DNA of 13,161 nt from NCBI GenBank assembly GCA_002336975.1, contig DDFA01000062.1:1-13161 (forward strand). Reading direction: 5' to 3'. A model generated the notes under the pieces. That model saw nothing but the letters and a program-made list of their open reading frames with translations. It had not been told where the DNA came from and did not search any database. Of the stretch, positions 1-7,136 are shown piece after piece. Both the position numbers and the translations under genes were made by a program. How positions within the stretch are numbered: the stretch's first letter is position 1; every line of letters starts with the position of its first letter. The DNA is from Phyllobacteriaceae bacterium UBA1940. Its GTDB lineage: Bacteria > Pseudomonadota > Alphaproteobacteria > Rhizobiales > Rhizobiaceae.

Positions 1-1142
1 ACCTCGCGCCGGCCGAAATTGTAGACCGCCGTGTTCCATTCGGGGTGCATGCCCTTGCGCGTGTCCGCATATTCGTAGAGCGCGGCGCCATCGAACCTGA
101 CCAGTCCGTGCGCGTCGACGGGGAAATGCGCCGGCACCCAATCGAGGATGACGCCGACGCCCGCCTGGTGGGCGCCATCGACGAAACGGGCAAAACCCTC
201 ACGGTCGCCAAAGCGCGAGGTCGGCGCATATAGCCCGGTTGTCTGGTAGCCCCACGACGGATCGTAAGGGTGTTCGGTGATCGGCAGGAACTCGATATGG
301 GTGTAGCCCATGTCGACGACATAGGGGATCAGCAGGTCGCCGAGTTCGTCCCAGGTGAGGAATTTCCCCTCGGCGTTGCGCCGCCACGAGCCGGCATGGA
401 CCTCATAGATCGAGATCGGCTGACGGCGCGGGTCGGCCTTCTTCCAGAAATCGCGATGCGCCTTGTCGGCCCATGCATGGGCAAGCGGGGCGACCGTCAC
501 CGAGGCCGTTTCGGGGCGAAGTTGCGCGTGAAACGCAAACGGATCTGCCTTCAGCGGCTGGCGCACGCCGGTCGGGCTGATAATCTCGAATTTGTAGGTC
601 CGCCCTGCCCCGATTTCGGGAACAAAAATCTCCCAGATGCCGCTGTCGGCGCGGCGGCGCATGACATGGCGGCGGCCGTCCCATTCGTTGAAGTCGCCGA
701 CGACCGAGACGCGCCTGGCGTTGGGCGCCCAGACGGCAAAATGAAAGCCGGTCGCGCCCTCGTGCTCGATCCGGTGCGCGCCGAGCTTGTCAAACAGGCG
801 CAGATGCGAACCCTGCGCCATGTAATAGTCGTCCATCGGTCCCAGCACCGGGCCGAAGGAATAGGGATCGGCGACCACCCATTCGCCGGACCCGGCGCCG
901 GCGCGATAGCGCAGCGGCTGGCGCGCCTCCAGGTCGACCGGACCCTCGAAAAAGCCGGCCTCATGCATCTTCTGCAGTTTGCCGACCGGCTTTCCCGTCA
1001 GCGTCTCGGCCATCAGACTGTCGGCGCCGGGCACGAAGGCGCGGGCCACAAACCCCTTGCCGTCCGGGTGGACGCCAAGGATCGAGAACGGGTCGGCAAA
1101 CGCGCCCCTGGCGATCTGATCGATGTCTCGCCGGGCGACCAT
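1..1142 (-). CDS. glgB: 1,4-alpha-glucan branching enzyme GlgB, N-terminal part (cut by window edge)
   Basis: The product makes alpha-1,6 branches in glycogen in the cytoplasm. An uninterrupted frame runs from an ATG at 1142 to the left edge, giving 380 codons of a family that is usually about 730 residues long. In order it shows an N-terminal segment beginning MVARRDIDQIARG, a CBM48-type beta-sandwich (VWAPNARRVSVVGDFNEWDG, then YKFEI), and the start of the GH13 barrel (ISIYEVHAGSWRR, DMGYTHIEFLPITEHP, SWGYQTTGLYAP). It ends near HPEWNTAVYNFGRREV, just before the catalytic Asp and Glu, so activity cannot be judged here. The start lies 7 nt after the glgP stop on the same strand, so the two are almost certainly co-transcribed. 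Only a weak ribosome site precedes it, consistent with translational coupling. Family assignment is secure. Confidence 0.95.
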   Translation of the reverse strand, partial: MVARRDIDQIARGAFADPFSILGVHPDGKGFVARAFVPGADSLMAETLTGKPVGKLQKMHEAGFFEGPVDLEARQPLRYRAGAGSGEWVVADPYSFGPVLGPMDDYYMAQGSHLRLFDKLGAHRIEHEGATGFHFAVWAPNARRVSVVGDFNEWDGRRHVMRRRADSGIWEIFVPEIGAGRTYKFEIISPTGVRQPLKADPFAFHAQLRPETASVTVAPLAHAWADKAHRDFWKKADPRRQPISIYEVHAGSWRRNAEGKFLTWDELGDLLIPYVVDMGYTHIEFLPITEHPYDPSWGYQTTGLYAPTSRFGDREGFARFVDGAHQAGVGVILDWVPAHFPVDAHGLVRFDGAALYEYADTRKGMHPEWNTAVYNFGRRE

Positions 1143-1149
1143 GGCGCGC

Positions 1150-3618
1150 CTATGAGGTCGGGACGTTCCACACGTCGCGGGCATATTCGCGGATCGTGCG
1201 GTCGGACGAGAAAAAGGCCATGCGGGCGGTGTTGTGGACGGCCTTGGCGTTCCATTCGGCCGGTGCGCGCCAGATCCGGTCGACGCGCCGCTGCGCGGCT
1301 GCATAGGCGTCGAAATCGGCGGCGACCATGAACCAGTCGGAATTGTAGACGCCGTCCACCAGGCCGCGGTAGCGGTCGGGTTCGTCGGGCGAAAAGGTGC
1401 CCGACGAGATCGCCGACAGCGCCTGCGACAGTTCGGGCGATGCTTCGATGACGGCGCGCGGATTGTAGCCGCCGGCGCGGCGGTCGGCGACGTCCTGGGC
1501 GGTCAGGCCGAAGATGACGATATTTTCGTCGCCGATGCGCTGCTTCATCTCGACATTGGCCCCGTCGAGCGTGCCGATGGTCAGCGCCCCGTTCAGCGCA
1601 AACTTCATGTTGCCGGTGCCCGACGCCTCCAGCCCAGCGGTCGATATCTGCTCCGATAGGTCGGCCGCCGGCATCATGATCTCGGCCATCGAGACATTGT
1701 AGTTCGGCATGAACACGACCTTGAGCAGGTCGCGCACCGACGGGTCGCCATTGATCACCTTCGCCACATCGTTGATCAGCTTGATGATCAGCTTGGCGGT
1801 CGCATAGCTCGGCGCGGCCTTGCCGCCGAAAAATTTCACCCGCGGCGTCCAGTCGCCATGTGGATTGCTCCTGATCTGGTCGTAGAGCGCCACCGCTTCG
1901 ATGATGTTGAGCAGCTGGCGCTTGTATTCGTGGATGCGCTTGATCTGGATGTCGAACAGTGCCGACGGGTCGAGCCGGATGCCGATACGCGCCCTGGCCA
2001 GCGCCGCCAGCCGCTCCTTGTTGGCGCGTTTGACCGCCGCGAACTTTTCGCGGAACGCGTCGTCGTCGGCAAATTTGTCGAGGTCGGCGATACGGTCGAT
2101 GTCGTCGAGAAAGGCGTCGCCGATGGTCTGGCCGATCAGCCCGGTCAGGCCGGGATTGGCCTGCATCAGCCAGCGTCGCGGCGTGATGCCGTTGGTCTTG
2201 TTGTTGATGCGGTCGGGGTAGAGCAGGTGCAGGTCGTGAAACACCGTCTGCTTCATCAACTCGGTGTGAAGCTCCGATACGCCGTTGACCTTGTGCGAGC
2301 CGGCAAACGCCAGATTGCCCATGCGCACGCGGCGCTCGCCGTCTTCGCCGATCAGCGAGATCGCCCGAACATTGCCGTCGTTCAGGTCCGGGCGCGACCG
2401 CGCCTCGCTGAGAATCTTGGCGTTGATCGCATAGACGATCTGCATATGGCGCGGCAGGATGCGCTCGAACACCGTCACCGGCCAGCTTTCCAGCGCCTCG
2501 GGCAGCAGCGTGTGATTGGTGTAGCCGAAGGTGCGCCTGGCGATGTCCCAGGCGACGTCGAAGCCAAAACCGTGCACGTCCATCAACAGCCGCATCAGTT
2601 CCGGCACGGCGATCGCCGGATGGGTGTCGTTGAGATGGATCGCCGCCTTGTCGGGCAGGTTCGTCAGGTCGGGATACTGCGTCAGGTGGCGGTCGAGAAT
2701 GTCCCGCAGCGAGGCGGCGGTGAAGAAATATTCCTGCCGCAGCCGCAGTTCCTTGCCCTCGATATGCGAGTCCGCCGGATAGAGCACGCGCACCAGCGCA
2801 TCGGCCATGTTGGCGTCGCGCAAGGCGCCGATATGGTCGCCGGCGTTGAACGCCGCCAACTCGATCGGGTCGACAGGCAGGGCCGACCACAGTCTGAGCG
2901 TATTGACCCTCTTGCCGCGCCAGCCGACAATCGGCGTGTCGTAGGCGACAGCGATGACGCTGTCGCTAGGCGTCCACACCTGACGCTGCACCTGGCCGCC
3001 CTCGTCCGTTTCCGACGTCACCGCGCCGCCGAAACCGATCTCGATCGAGCGTTCGCGGCGTTCGAACTCCCACGGATTGCCGTGGTCGAGCCAGGTTTCC
3101 GGCAACTCCATCTGCCGGCCGTCGGAAATCTCCTGGCGGAACATGCCGTTGATGTAGCGGATGCCGTAGCCGTGCGCCGGCAGGTCTACGCTGGCCATCG
3201 ATTCCATGAAACACGCCGCCAGCCGGCCAAGACCGCCATTGCCCAGCGCCGCGTCCGGCTCCAGCTCCTCGATCGCGTCGAGGTCGACGCCGAGCGTCGC
3301 CAGCGCCTTTTGCATGTCCTCCATCATGCCGATATTGGAGAAGGCATCGCGCATCAGCCGGCCGATCAGGAACTCCATCGACAGATAGTAGACGCGTTTC
3401 GACCTGGCCTCGTAGGCCGACTTGGTCGAAGCGATCCAACTGTCGATCATGCGATCGCGCACCACCTGGATGGCGGCCGTCAGCCAGTCGTTGCGGGTCG
3501 CCACCGTCGGGTCCTTGCCGTCGCGATAGCGCAGCGCCTGGACGATCTCCTCGGCAAGCCGGTTGTCGTCGGCGCGGCGGCGGCCAAGGTTCGTCTTCTG
3601 GTCTTGCTTGGGAGCCAT
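1150..3618 (-). CDS. glgP: Glycogen (alpha-glucan) phosphorylase GlgP
   Basis: This PLP-dependent enzyme releases glucose-1-phosphate from glycogen ends. The 822-residue product has the usual family length. Visible family blocks are YYLSMEFLIGRLMRDA near residue 77, EPDAALGNGGLGRLAACFMES near 120-140, and the PLP-lysine signature GTGNMKFALNGALTIGTLDG with the Schiff-base lysine at about residue 672. The frame stays open 19 codons upstream to an ATG at 3675, but I chose the ATG at 3618: the protein then begins MAPKQDQKTN, a purine-rich stretch precedes it, and the extension is not phosphorylase-like and overlaps a candidate promoter. It sits 161 nt downstream of frcA on the same strand and 7 nt upstream of glgB. 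Read-through from the frc operon is possible because no clear terminator lies between them. Confidence 0.95.
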   Translation of the reverse strand: MAPKQDQKTNLGRRRADDNRLAEEIVQALRYRDGKDPTVATRNDWLTAAIQVVRDRMIDSWIASTKSAYEARSKRVYYLSMEFLIGRLMRDAFSNIGMMEDMQKALATLGVDLDAIEELEPDAALGNGGLGRLAACFMESMASVDLPAHGYGIRYINGMFRQEISDGRQMELPETWLDHGNPWEFERRERSIEIGFGGAVTSETDEGGQVQRQVWTPSDSVIAVAYDTPIVGWRGKRVNTLRLWSALPVDPIELAAFNAGDHIGALRDANMADALVRVLYPADSHIEGKELRLRQEYFFTAASLRDILDRHLTQYPDLTNLPDKAAIHLNDTHPAIAVPELMRLLMDVHGFGFDVAWDIARRTFGYTNHTLLPEALESWPVTVFERILPRHMQIVYAINAKILSEARSRPDLNDGNVRAISLIGEDGERRVRMGNLAFAGSHKVNGVSELHTELMKQTVFHDLHLLYPDRINNKTNGITPRRWLMQANPGLTGLIGQTIGDAFLDDIDRIADLDKFADDDAFREKFAAVKRANKERLAALARARIGIRLDPSALFDIQIKRIHEYKRQLLNIIEAVALYDQIRSNPHGDWTPRVKFFGGKAAPSYATAKLIIKLINDVAKVINGDPSVRDLLKVVFMPNYNVSMAEIMMPAADLSEQISTAGLEASGTGNMKFALNGALTIGTLDGANVEMKQRIGDENIVIFGLTAQDVADRRAGGYNPRAVIEASPELSQALSAISSGTFSPDEPDRYRGLVDGVYNSDWFMVAADFDAYAAAQRRVDRIWRAPAEWNAKAVHNTARMAFFSSDRTIREYARDVWNVPTS

Positions 3619-3642
3619 GCGGATTTTCTTCGTGATTTCAGA

Positions 3643-3671
3643 GTGTAGTCTCGCGCAACCGCCTATGCCAA
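3643..3671 (-). promoter_or_regulatory. Candidate promoter of glgP
   Basis: Reading the minus strand, TTGGCA (3671-3666) is followed after 17 nt by CTACAC (3648-3643). With the preceding C this resembles the rhizobial housekeeping pattern CTTGAC/CTATAT. Transcription would begin near 3636, leaving a leader of about 18 nt before the ATG at 3618. This is a pattern match by eye in a GC-rich genome and may be chance. Confidence 0.35.
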
Positions 3672-3779
3672 GCATGGCGGCGGACGAATCTCACATCCAC
3701 GAAACTCCTTCCCGTCGCTGGTTTCAATCGGTTTGAACAGAGCGCGTTGTCGCAGTCTCGGCGCGTCGGCGCGGAGCGC

Positions 3780-4568
3780 TCAGGCCGCCAGCGAATCCTC
3801 CGGCGGCTTCTTGGCGCCGGTCATCAGCGCCACCGCATCCGACATCGACACCGTCTTGGGATCGACAACGCATAACCGCTTTCCAAGACGATGGATATGG
3901 ATTCGGTCGGCGACCTCGAAGACGTGCGGCATGTTGTGCGAGATCAGCACGATCGGCAGGCCGCGCCGCCTGACGTCCTGGATCAGTTCCAGCACGCGGC
4001 GCGATTCCTTGACGCCCAGCGCCGCCGTCGGTTCGTCCATGATCACCACCTTGGAGCCGAATGCGGCGGCGCGCGCCACCGCCACGCCCTGGCGCTGGCC
4101 GCCCGACAGGGTTTCGACCGCCTGGCCGATATTCTGGATGGTCATCAGGCCGAGTTCCGTCAGCTTTTCGCGGGCGCGCTTTTCCATCGCTGGCCGGTCG
4201 AGCATGCGCAGCCATTTGCCCATGACGCCCGGCCGGCGCAGTTCGCGGCCGAGAAACATGTTGTCGGCGATCGACAGCGCCGGCGACAGCGCCAGGTTCT
4301 GGTAGACGGTCTCGATGCCGGCGTCGCGCGCCTCCATCGGCGAGGCGAACGAAACGACCTGCCCTTCGAGGCGGATTTCACCGCTGTCGGGCCTGAGCGC
4401 GCCGGAAATCGCCTTGATCAGCGAGGATTTGCCGGCGCCGTTGTCGCCGATCACAGCGAGCACCTCGCCGGGATAGAGATCGAAATCGGCCTGGTCGAGG
4501 GCGGTGACGCGGCCGTAGCGCTTGACGAGGCCGCGCGCCGACAAGAGGGGTTGAGCATTGGTCGACAT
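3780..4568 (-). CDS. frcA: Fructose ABC importer ATP-binding protein FrcA
   Basis: This cytoplasmic ATPase powers sugar uptake with FrcC. The 262-residue protein carries one nucleotide-binding domain: Walker A GDNGAGKSS (residues 41-49), Q-loop Gln90, signature LSGGQ (154-158), Walker B VVIMDEPTAALG (Asp178, Glu179) and the switch histidine His211 (LISHNMPHVFEVADR). A single domain of about 260 residues matches S. meliloti FrcA and differs from RbsA or AraG, which have two fused domains; whether it acts as a homodimer is inference. The frame is open further upstream, but that stretch is the frcC gene in another frame. The ATG at 4568 shares its A with the frcC stop (TGATG), indicating coupled translation. 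Fructose specificity is inferred from the FrcB match. Confidence 0.93.
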   Translation of the reverse strand: MSTNAQPLLSARGLVKRYGRVTALDQADFDLYPGEVLAVIGDNGAGKSSLIKAISGALRPDSGEIRLEGQVVSFASPMEARDAGIETVYQNLALSPALSIADNMFLGRELRRPGVMGKWLRMLDRPAMEKRAREKLTELGLMTIQNIGQAVETLSGGQRQGVAVARAAAFGSKVVIMDEPTAALGVKESRRVLELIQDVRRRGLPIVLISHNMPHVFEVADRIHIHRLGKRLCVVDPKTVSMSDAVALMTGAKKPPEDSLAA

Positions 4569-5629
4569 CAGCCTGCAACCTTTCTGATCCACTGGTCGAT
4601 AGCGACGGCGGCGATGATCAGCACGCCGATGAGAAGATAGGTCCATTGCGGGTCGGTGCCCCACAGGCGCAGGCCGAGCGAAAAGACGCCGACGATCAGC
4701 GCGCCGAACAGCATGCCCAGGATCGAGCCGCGGCCGCCGAACAGCGAGATGCCGCCGATCACCACCGCGGTAATGGATTCGATATTGGCGAACTGTCCCG
4801 CCGTCGGCGACACCGATCCCAGACGCCCGATCAGCACCCAGCCGGCGAAGGCGCAGATCAGGCCCGACAGCACGTAGACCGTCGTCAGCATCCGCCTGAC
4901 GCGGACGCCCGCCAGTTCGGCGGCGTCGGGATCGTCGCCGATGGCGTAGAGATGACGGCCCCAGGCCGTGTGGTTGAGCACATACCACAGCACCGCCACC
5001 AGCAGCACCATGCCGATGACGCCATAGGTGAACACCGCGCCGCCGACCTGGATGCTGTTGCCGAAGACCTGGAGGATCGGCGCGTTGGCCTCGATGTCCT
5101 GGCTTCTGATCGTCTCATTGGCAGAATAGAGGAAATTGGCGGCGAGAATGATCTGCCAGGTGCCGAGCGTGACGATGAAGGGCGGCAGCCGCCAATAGGC
5201 GACCAGCAGGCCGTTGACCCAGCCGCATAAGGCGCCGACGCCGAAACCGCAGACGATCGCCAGCGGCGCGGGCAAGCCATAGCGGAAGGTGAACTGGCCC
5301 ATCACCACCGACGACAGAACCATGATCGCGCCGACCGACAGATCGATGCCGGCGGTCAGCACCACCAGCGTCTGCGCCGCGCCGACAATGCCGACGATCG
5401 CCACCTGCTGCAGGATCAGCGTCATGGTGAAGGCGGAGAAGAAGCGCGGTCCGACCAGCAGCCCGAACGCCAGCAGCGACAGGATCAGCACGATCAGCGG
5501 GATCGCCGCCGGACTACCGTGCAGAAAGTGCTGAAAACGCTGCAATGCGGTCTTGTCGTGGCCCTCGAAGGCGGCGACCGCCGTCGACGACCCGGACAGA
5601 ACCTTCTCGAATTCCTGCGGCTGGCTCAT
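4568..5629 (-). CDS. frcC: Fructose ABC importer permease FrcC
   Basis: The 353-residue inner-membrane permease belongs to the RbsC/AraH family. It has a soluble N-terminus of about 40 residues and then many hydrophobic segments, beginning with IPLIVLILSLLAFGLLV. Family hallmarks are VVLTAGIDLSVGAIMVLSSV, PPFIVTLGTW, ANIESITAVVIGG and GGRGSILGMLFGALIVGVF. The frame extends upstream to an ATG at 5707, but I chose 5629 because AGGGAGGT lies just before it on the minus strand and the resulting start MSQPQEFEKVL fits the family. Its stop overlaps the frcA start by one base. It lies 277 nt downstream of frcB, an unusually long gap inside an importer operon. It most likely forms the channel through which FrcB-delivered fructose passes. 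Confidence 0.94.
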   Translation of the reverse strand: MSQPQEFEKVLSGSSTAVAAFEGHDKTALQRFQHFLHGSPAAIPLIVLILSLLAFGLLVGPRFFSAFTMTLILQQVAIVGIVGAAQTLVVLTAGIDLSVGAIMVLSSVVMGQFTFRYGLPAPLAIVCGFGVGALCGWVNGLLVAYWRLPPFIVTLGTWQIILAANFLYSANETIRSQDIEANAPILQVFGNSIQVGGAVFTYGVIGMVLLVAVLWYVLNHTAWGRHLYAIGDDPDAAELAGVRVRRMLTTVYVLSGLICAFAGWVLIGRLGSVSPTAGQFANIESITAVVIGGISLFGGRGSILGMLFGALIVGVFSLGLRLWGTDPQWTYLLIGVLIIAAVAIDQWIRKVAG

Positions 5630-5906
5630 GCTACCTCCCTGCCGCCCGGTCAGGCGCGGCCAAATCGACGCCGGGCGCGCGGCGGATGCGCCGGCGCGTT
5701 CGGACATACGACAACATCATGTTACATCGAAACGGCCGGGAACAGGTCCATCGCCGATCCGGCGAGGGCGCCGCGCGTCGGCGGCGGCCTCGTTGTCCGG
5801 AGGTCCCGCCGCGTGATGCTCGGGCGGCGAGGTCTTGCTGCGTCGGCCGGGCTCCGGGCGCTTCTGCCCTTCGGCTACGGCCTTGGACGTTCGGCGAAGC
5901 GCCGCC
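5630..5906 (-). other. frcB-frcC linker, gene-free, with short hairpins
   Basis: No credible gene is seen in this 277-nt gap; the open frames across it have no ribosome site or recognisable protein. It holds several inverted repeats: a perfect 5-bp stem with a 3-nt loop at 5892-5904, two bases after the frcB stop; GGGC/GCCC at 5856-5869; the palindrome GCGCCGGCGC at 5688-5697; and AACATCATGTT at 5713-5723 in a short AT-richer patch. It ends in the frcC ribosome site. Hairpins after a binding-protein gene commonly protect its mRNA from 3' decay so that more binding protein than permease is made; that role here is inference. Confidence 0.6.
5892..5904 (-). repeat. Hairpin directly after the frcB stop codon
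   Basis: The bases CGGCG and CGCCG flank a 3-nt loop, giving a perfect 5-bp GC stem that starts two bases beyond the frcB stop. No T-run follows on the minus strand, so it looks like an mRNA-stabilising or attenuating stem rather than a Rho-independent terminator. Confidence 0.4.
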
Positions 5907-6938
5907 TCAGCCCCAGCACTTGTCGGTGCCGGCCTTGACGTCGATCGAGTCGACGCCGGCGGCAGGCTTGGCGGTGACCAGCGAGACGCCGGTGTCGAAG
6001 AAGCTCTTGCCTTCGGTCGGCTTGGGCTTGGTTCCGTCCTTGGCGAAGGCGGCGATCGCCTCCACGCCCAGCGCCGCCATCAGTAGCGGATATTGCTGCG
6101 ACGTGGCGCCGATGACGCCGGCCTCGACGTTCTTGACGCCCGGGCAGCCGCCGTCGACCGAGACGATCAGCGCGTTCTTTTCCATGCCGACCGACTTTAG
6201 CGCCTCATAGGCGCCGGCCGCCGCCGGTTCGTTGATGGTGTAGACGACATTGACGCCGGGATCCTTCTGCAGAAGGTTTTCCATCGCCTTGCGGCCGCCT
6301 TCCTCATTGCCGTTGGTGATGTCATGACCGACGATGCGGGCGTCGTCCTCGTCGCCGATCTTGTTGGCGTCCTTCAGGTCGATGCCAAATCCCTTCATGA
6401 AACCCTGGTCGCGCAGCACGTCGACGGTCGGCTGCGACGGCGCCAGGTCGAGGAAGGCGATCCTGGCGTCCTTGGCCTTGTCGCCCAGCGTCGCGGCGGC
6501 CCATTTGCCGATCAGCTCGCCGGCAAGGAAATTGTCGGTGGCGAAGGTCGCGTCGGCGGCGTCGGCCGGATCGAGCGGGGTGTCGAGCGCGATCACCAGC
6601 AGGCCGGCGTCACGCGCCTTCTTCACCGACGGGACGATGCCGGCGGAATCGGACGGGGTGATCAGGATGCCCTTGGCGCCATCGGCGATGCAGGTCTCGA
6701 TGGCGGCGACCTGGCTTTCGGAATCGCCGTCGATCTTGCCGGCATAGGTCTTGAGATTGACGCCCAGCTCGCCGGCCTTGGCGGTGGCGCCCTCCTTCAT
6801 CTTGACGAAGAAGGGGTTGGTGTCGGTCTTGGTGATCAGGCAGGCGCCGACGCCATCGGCCGAAGCGGGCGCGGCATAGGCGGCGATGCCGGCGACAATC
6901 GCCGCGGCGGACGTCTTGAGAAGAAACTTTGCGGACAT
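5907..6938 (-). CDS. frcB: Fructose ABC importer periplasmic binding protein FrcB
   Basis: The 343-residue product is a periplasmic type-1 sugar-binding protein of the ribose/galactose-binding family. It has a Sec signal peptide: basic start MSAKFLLK, hydrophobic core [13 protein letters not shown], and probable cleavage after ASA at residue 27. The mature protein starts near [17 protein letters not shown], and further blocks are [65 protein letters not shown] and [10 protein letters not shown]. From memory these closely match S. meliloti FrcB, the fructose-binding component, hence the symbol. GGAGG lies 7 nt before the ATG on the minus strand. It is the first gene of the operon, divergent from the ROK regulator. 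Ribose or another sugar as additional ligand cannot be excluded from sequence alone. Confidence 0.94.
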   Translation of the reverse strand: MSAKFLLKTSAAAIVAGIAAYAAPASADGVGACLITKTDTNPFFVKMKEGATAKAGELGVNLKTYAGKIDGDSESQVAAIETCIADGAKGILITPSDSAGIVPSVKKARDAGLLVIALDTPLDPADAADATFATDNFLAGELIGKWAAATLGDKAKDARIAFLDLAPSQPTVDVLRDQGFMKGFGIDLKDANKIGDEDDARIVGHDITNGNEEGGRKAMENLLQKDPGVNVVYTINEPAAAGAYEALKSVGMEKNALIVSVDGGCPGVKNVEAGVIGATSQQYPLLMAALGVEAIAAFAKDGTKPKPTEGKSFFDTGVSLVTAKPAAGVDSIDVKAGTDKCWG

Positions 6939-7041
6939 ATCTGCTCCTCCGGTGTGGCGTCGGCGGCTCGATGCGCCGATCGGAAACTTGGTTCGCCCGA
7001 CCTTCCCGGGCAGGATCGAAAAAACACGACCCGGCCGGACT

Positions 7042-7077
7042 TGTCAATAGATAATTCATAGTGATTTATTATTGACA
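7042..7077. promoter_or_regulatory. Probable operator: AT-rich inverted repeat in the frc control region
   Basis: TGTCAATA (7042-7049) and TATTGACA (7070-7077) are perfect inverted copies with a 20-nt AT-rich spacer, so their centres lie 28 bp apart. ROK-family regulators commonly bind AT-rich palindromes near the genes they control, and this one lies next to a ROK gene. Each arm contains a -35-like TTGACA pointing outward, so a bound regulator could block both directions. The repeat is seen directly; FrcR as its ligand is inference. Confidence 0.55.
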
Positions 7078-7124
7078 GGAGTTGCGCCCGGCCCCATTGT
7101 CGCGGAAAGCATGCAGGGGGACCG

Positions 7125-7129
7125 GGAGG
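7125..7129 (+). promoter_or_regulatory. Ribosome-binding site that decides the frcR TTG start
   Basis: GGAGG ends 7 nt before a TTG at 7137. No ATG with a comparable site exists upstream, and the next in-frame ATG (7203, residue 23) has only a poor purine tract, so the TTG start is preferred. Confidence 0.65.
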
Positions 7130-7136
7130 ATCGGAA

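Larger units (their letters stand above)
6939..7136. promoter_or_regulatory. Divergent promoter region between frcB and frcR
   Basis: This 198-nt stretch separates two divergent starts and must hold both promoters. The sequence is GC-rich except for an AT-rich block at about 7041-7077, in which TTGACA appears on both strands: 7072-7077 on plus and 7047-7042 on minus. The -10 partners at 17 nt are weak (CATTGT at 7095-7100 on plus, an all-T hexamer at 7024-7019 on minus). Alternatives inside the block are TTGTCA 7041-7046 with TTTATT 7065-7070 on plus, and CTGTCA 7078-7073 with AATTAT 7056-7051 on minus. The exact promoters cannot be settled by eye. Confidence 0.6.

Noticed and set aside
270..1331. 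353-codon plus-strand frame opposite glgB
   Set aside because: Antisense to a clean glgB frame with CBM48 and GH13 motifs; no domain is recognised in it.
1013..2890. 625-codon minus-strand frame overlapping glgP and the glgB start
   Set aside because: It is a +1/-1 shadow of glgP; the glgP frame carries the motifs and continuous homology.
1858..3648. 596-codon open frame on the plus strand opposite glgP
   Set aside because: It lies wholly antisense to a phosphorylase with all family motifs, is rich in Arg, Val, Asp and Gln as shadows of GC-rich genes are, and has no recognisable domain. Long antisense frames are expected at this GC level.
3723..3737. TTCAA/TTGAA inverted repeat downstream of frcA as a terminator
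   Set aside because: The stem is only 5 AT-rich base pairs with no T-run after it, so it cannot be supported as a terminator or an operator.
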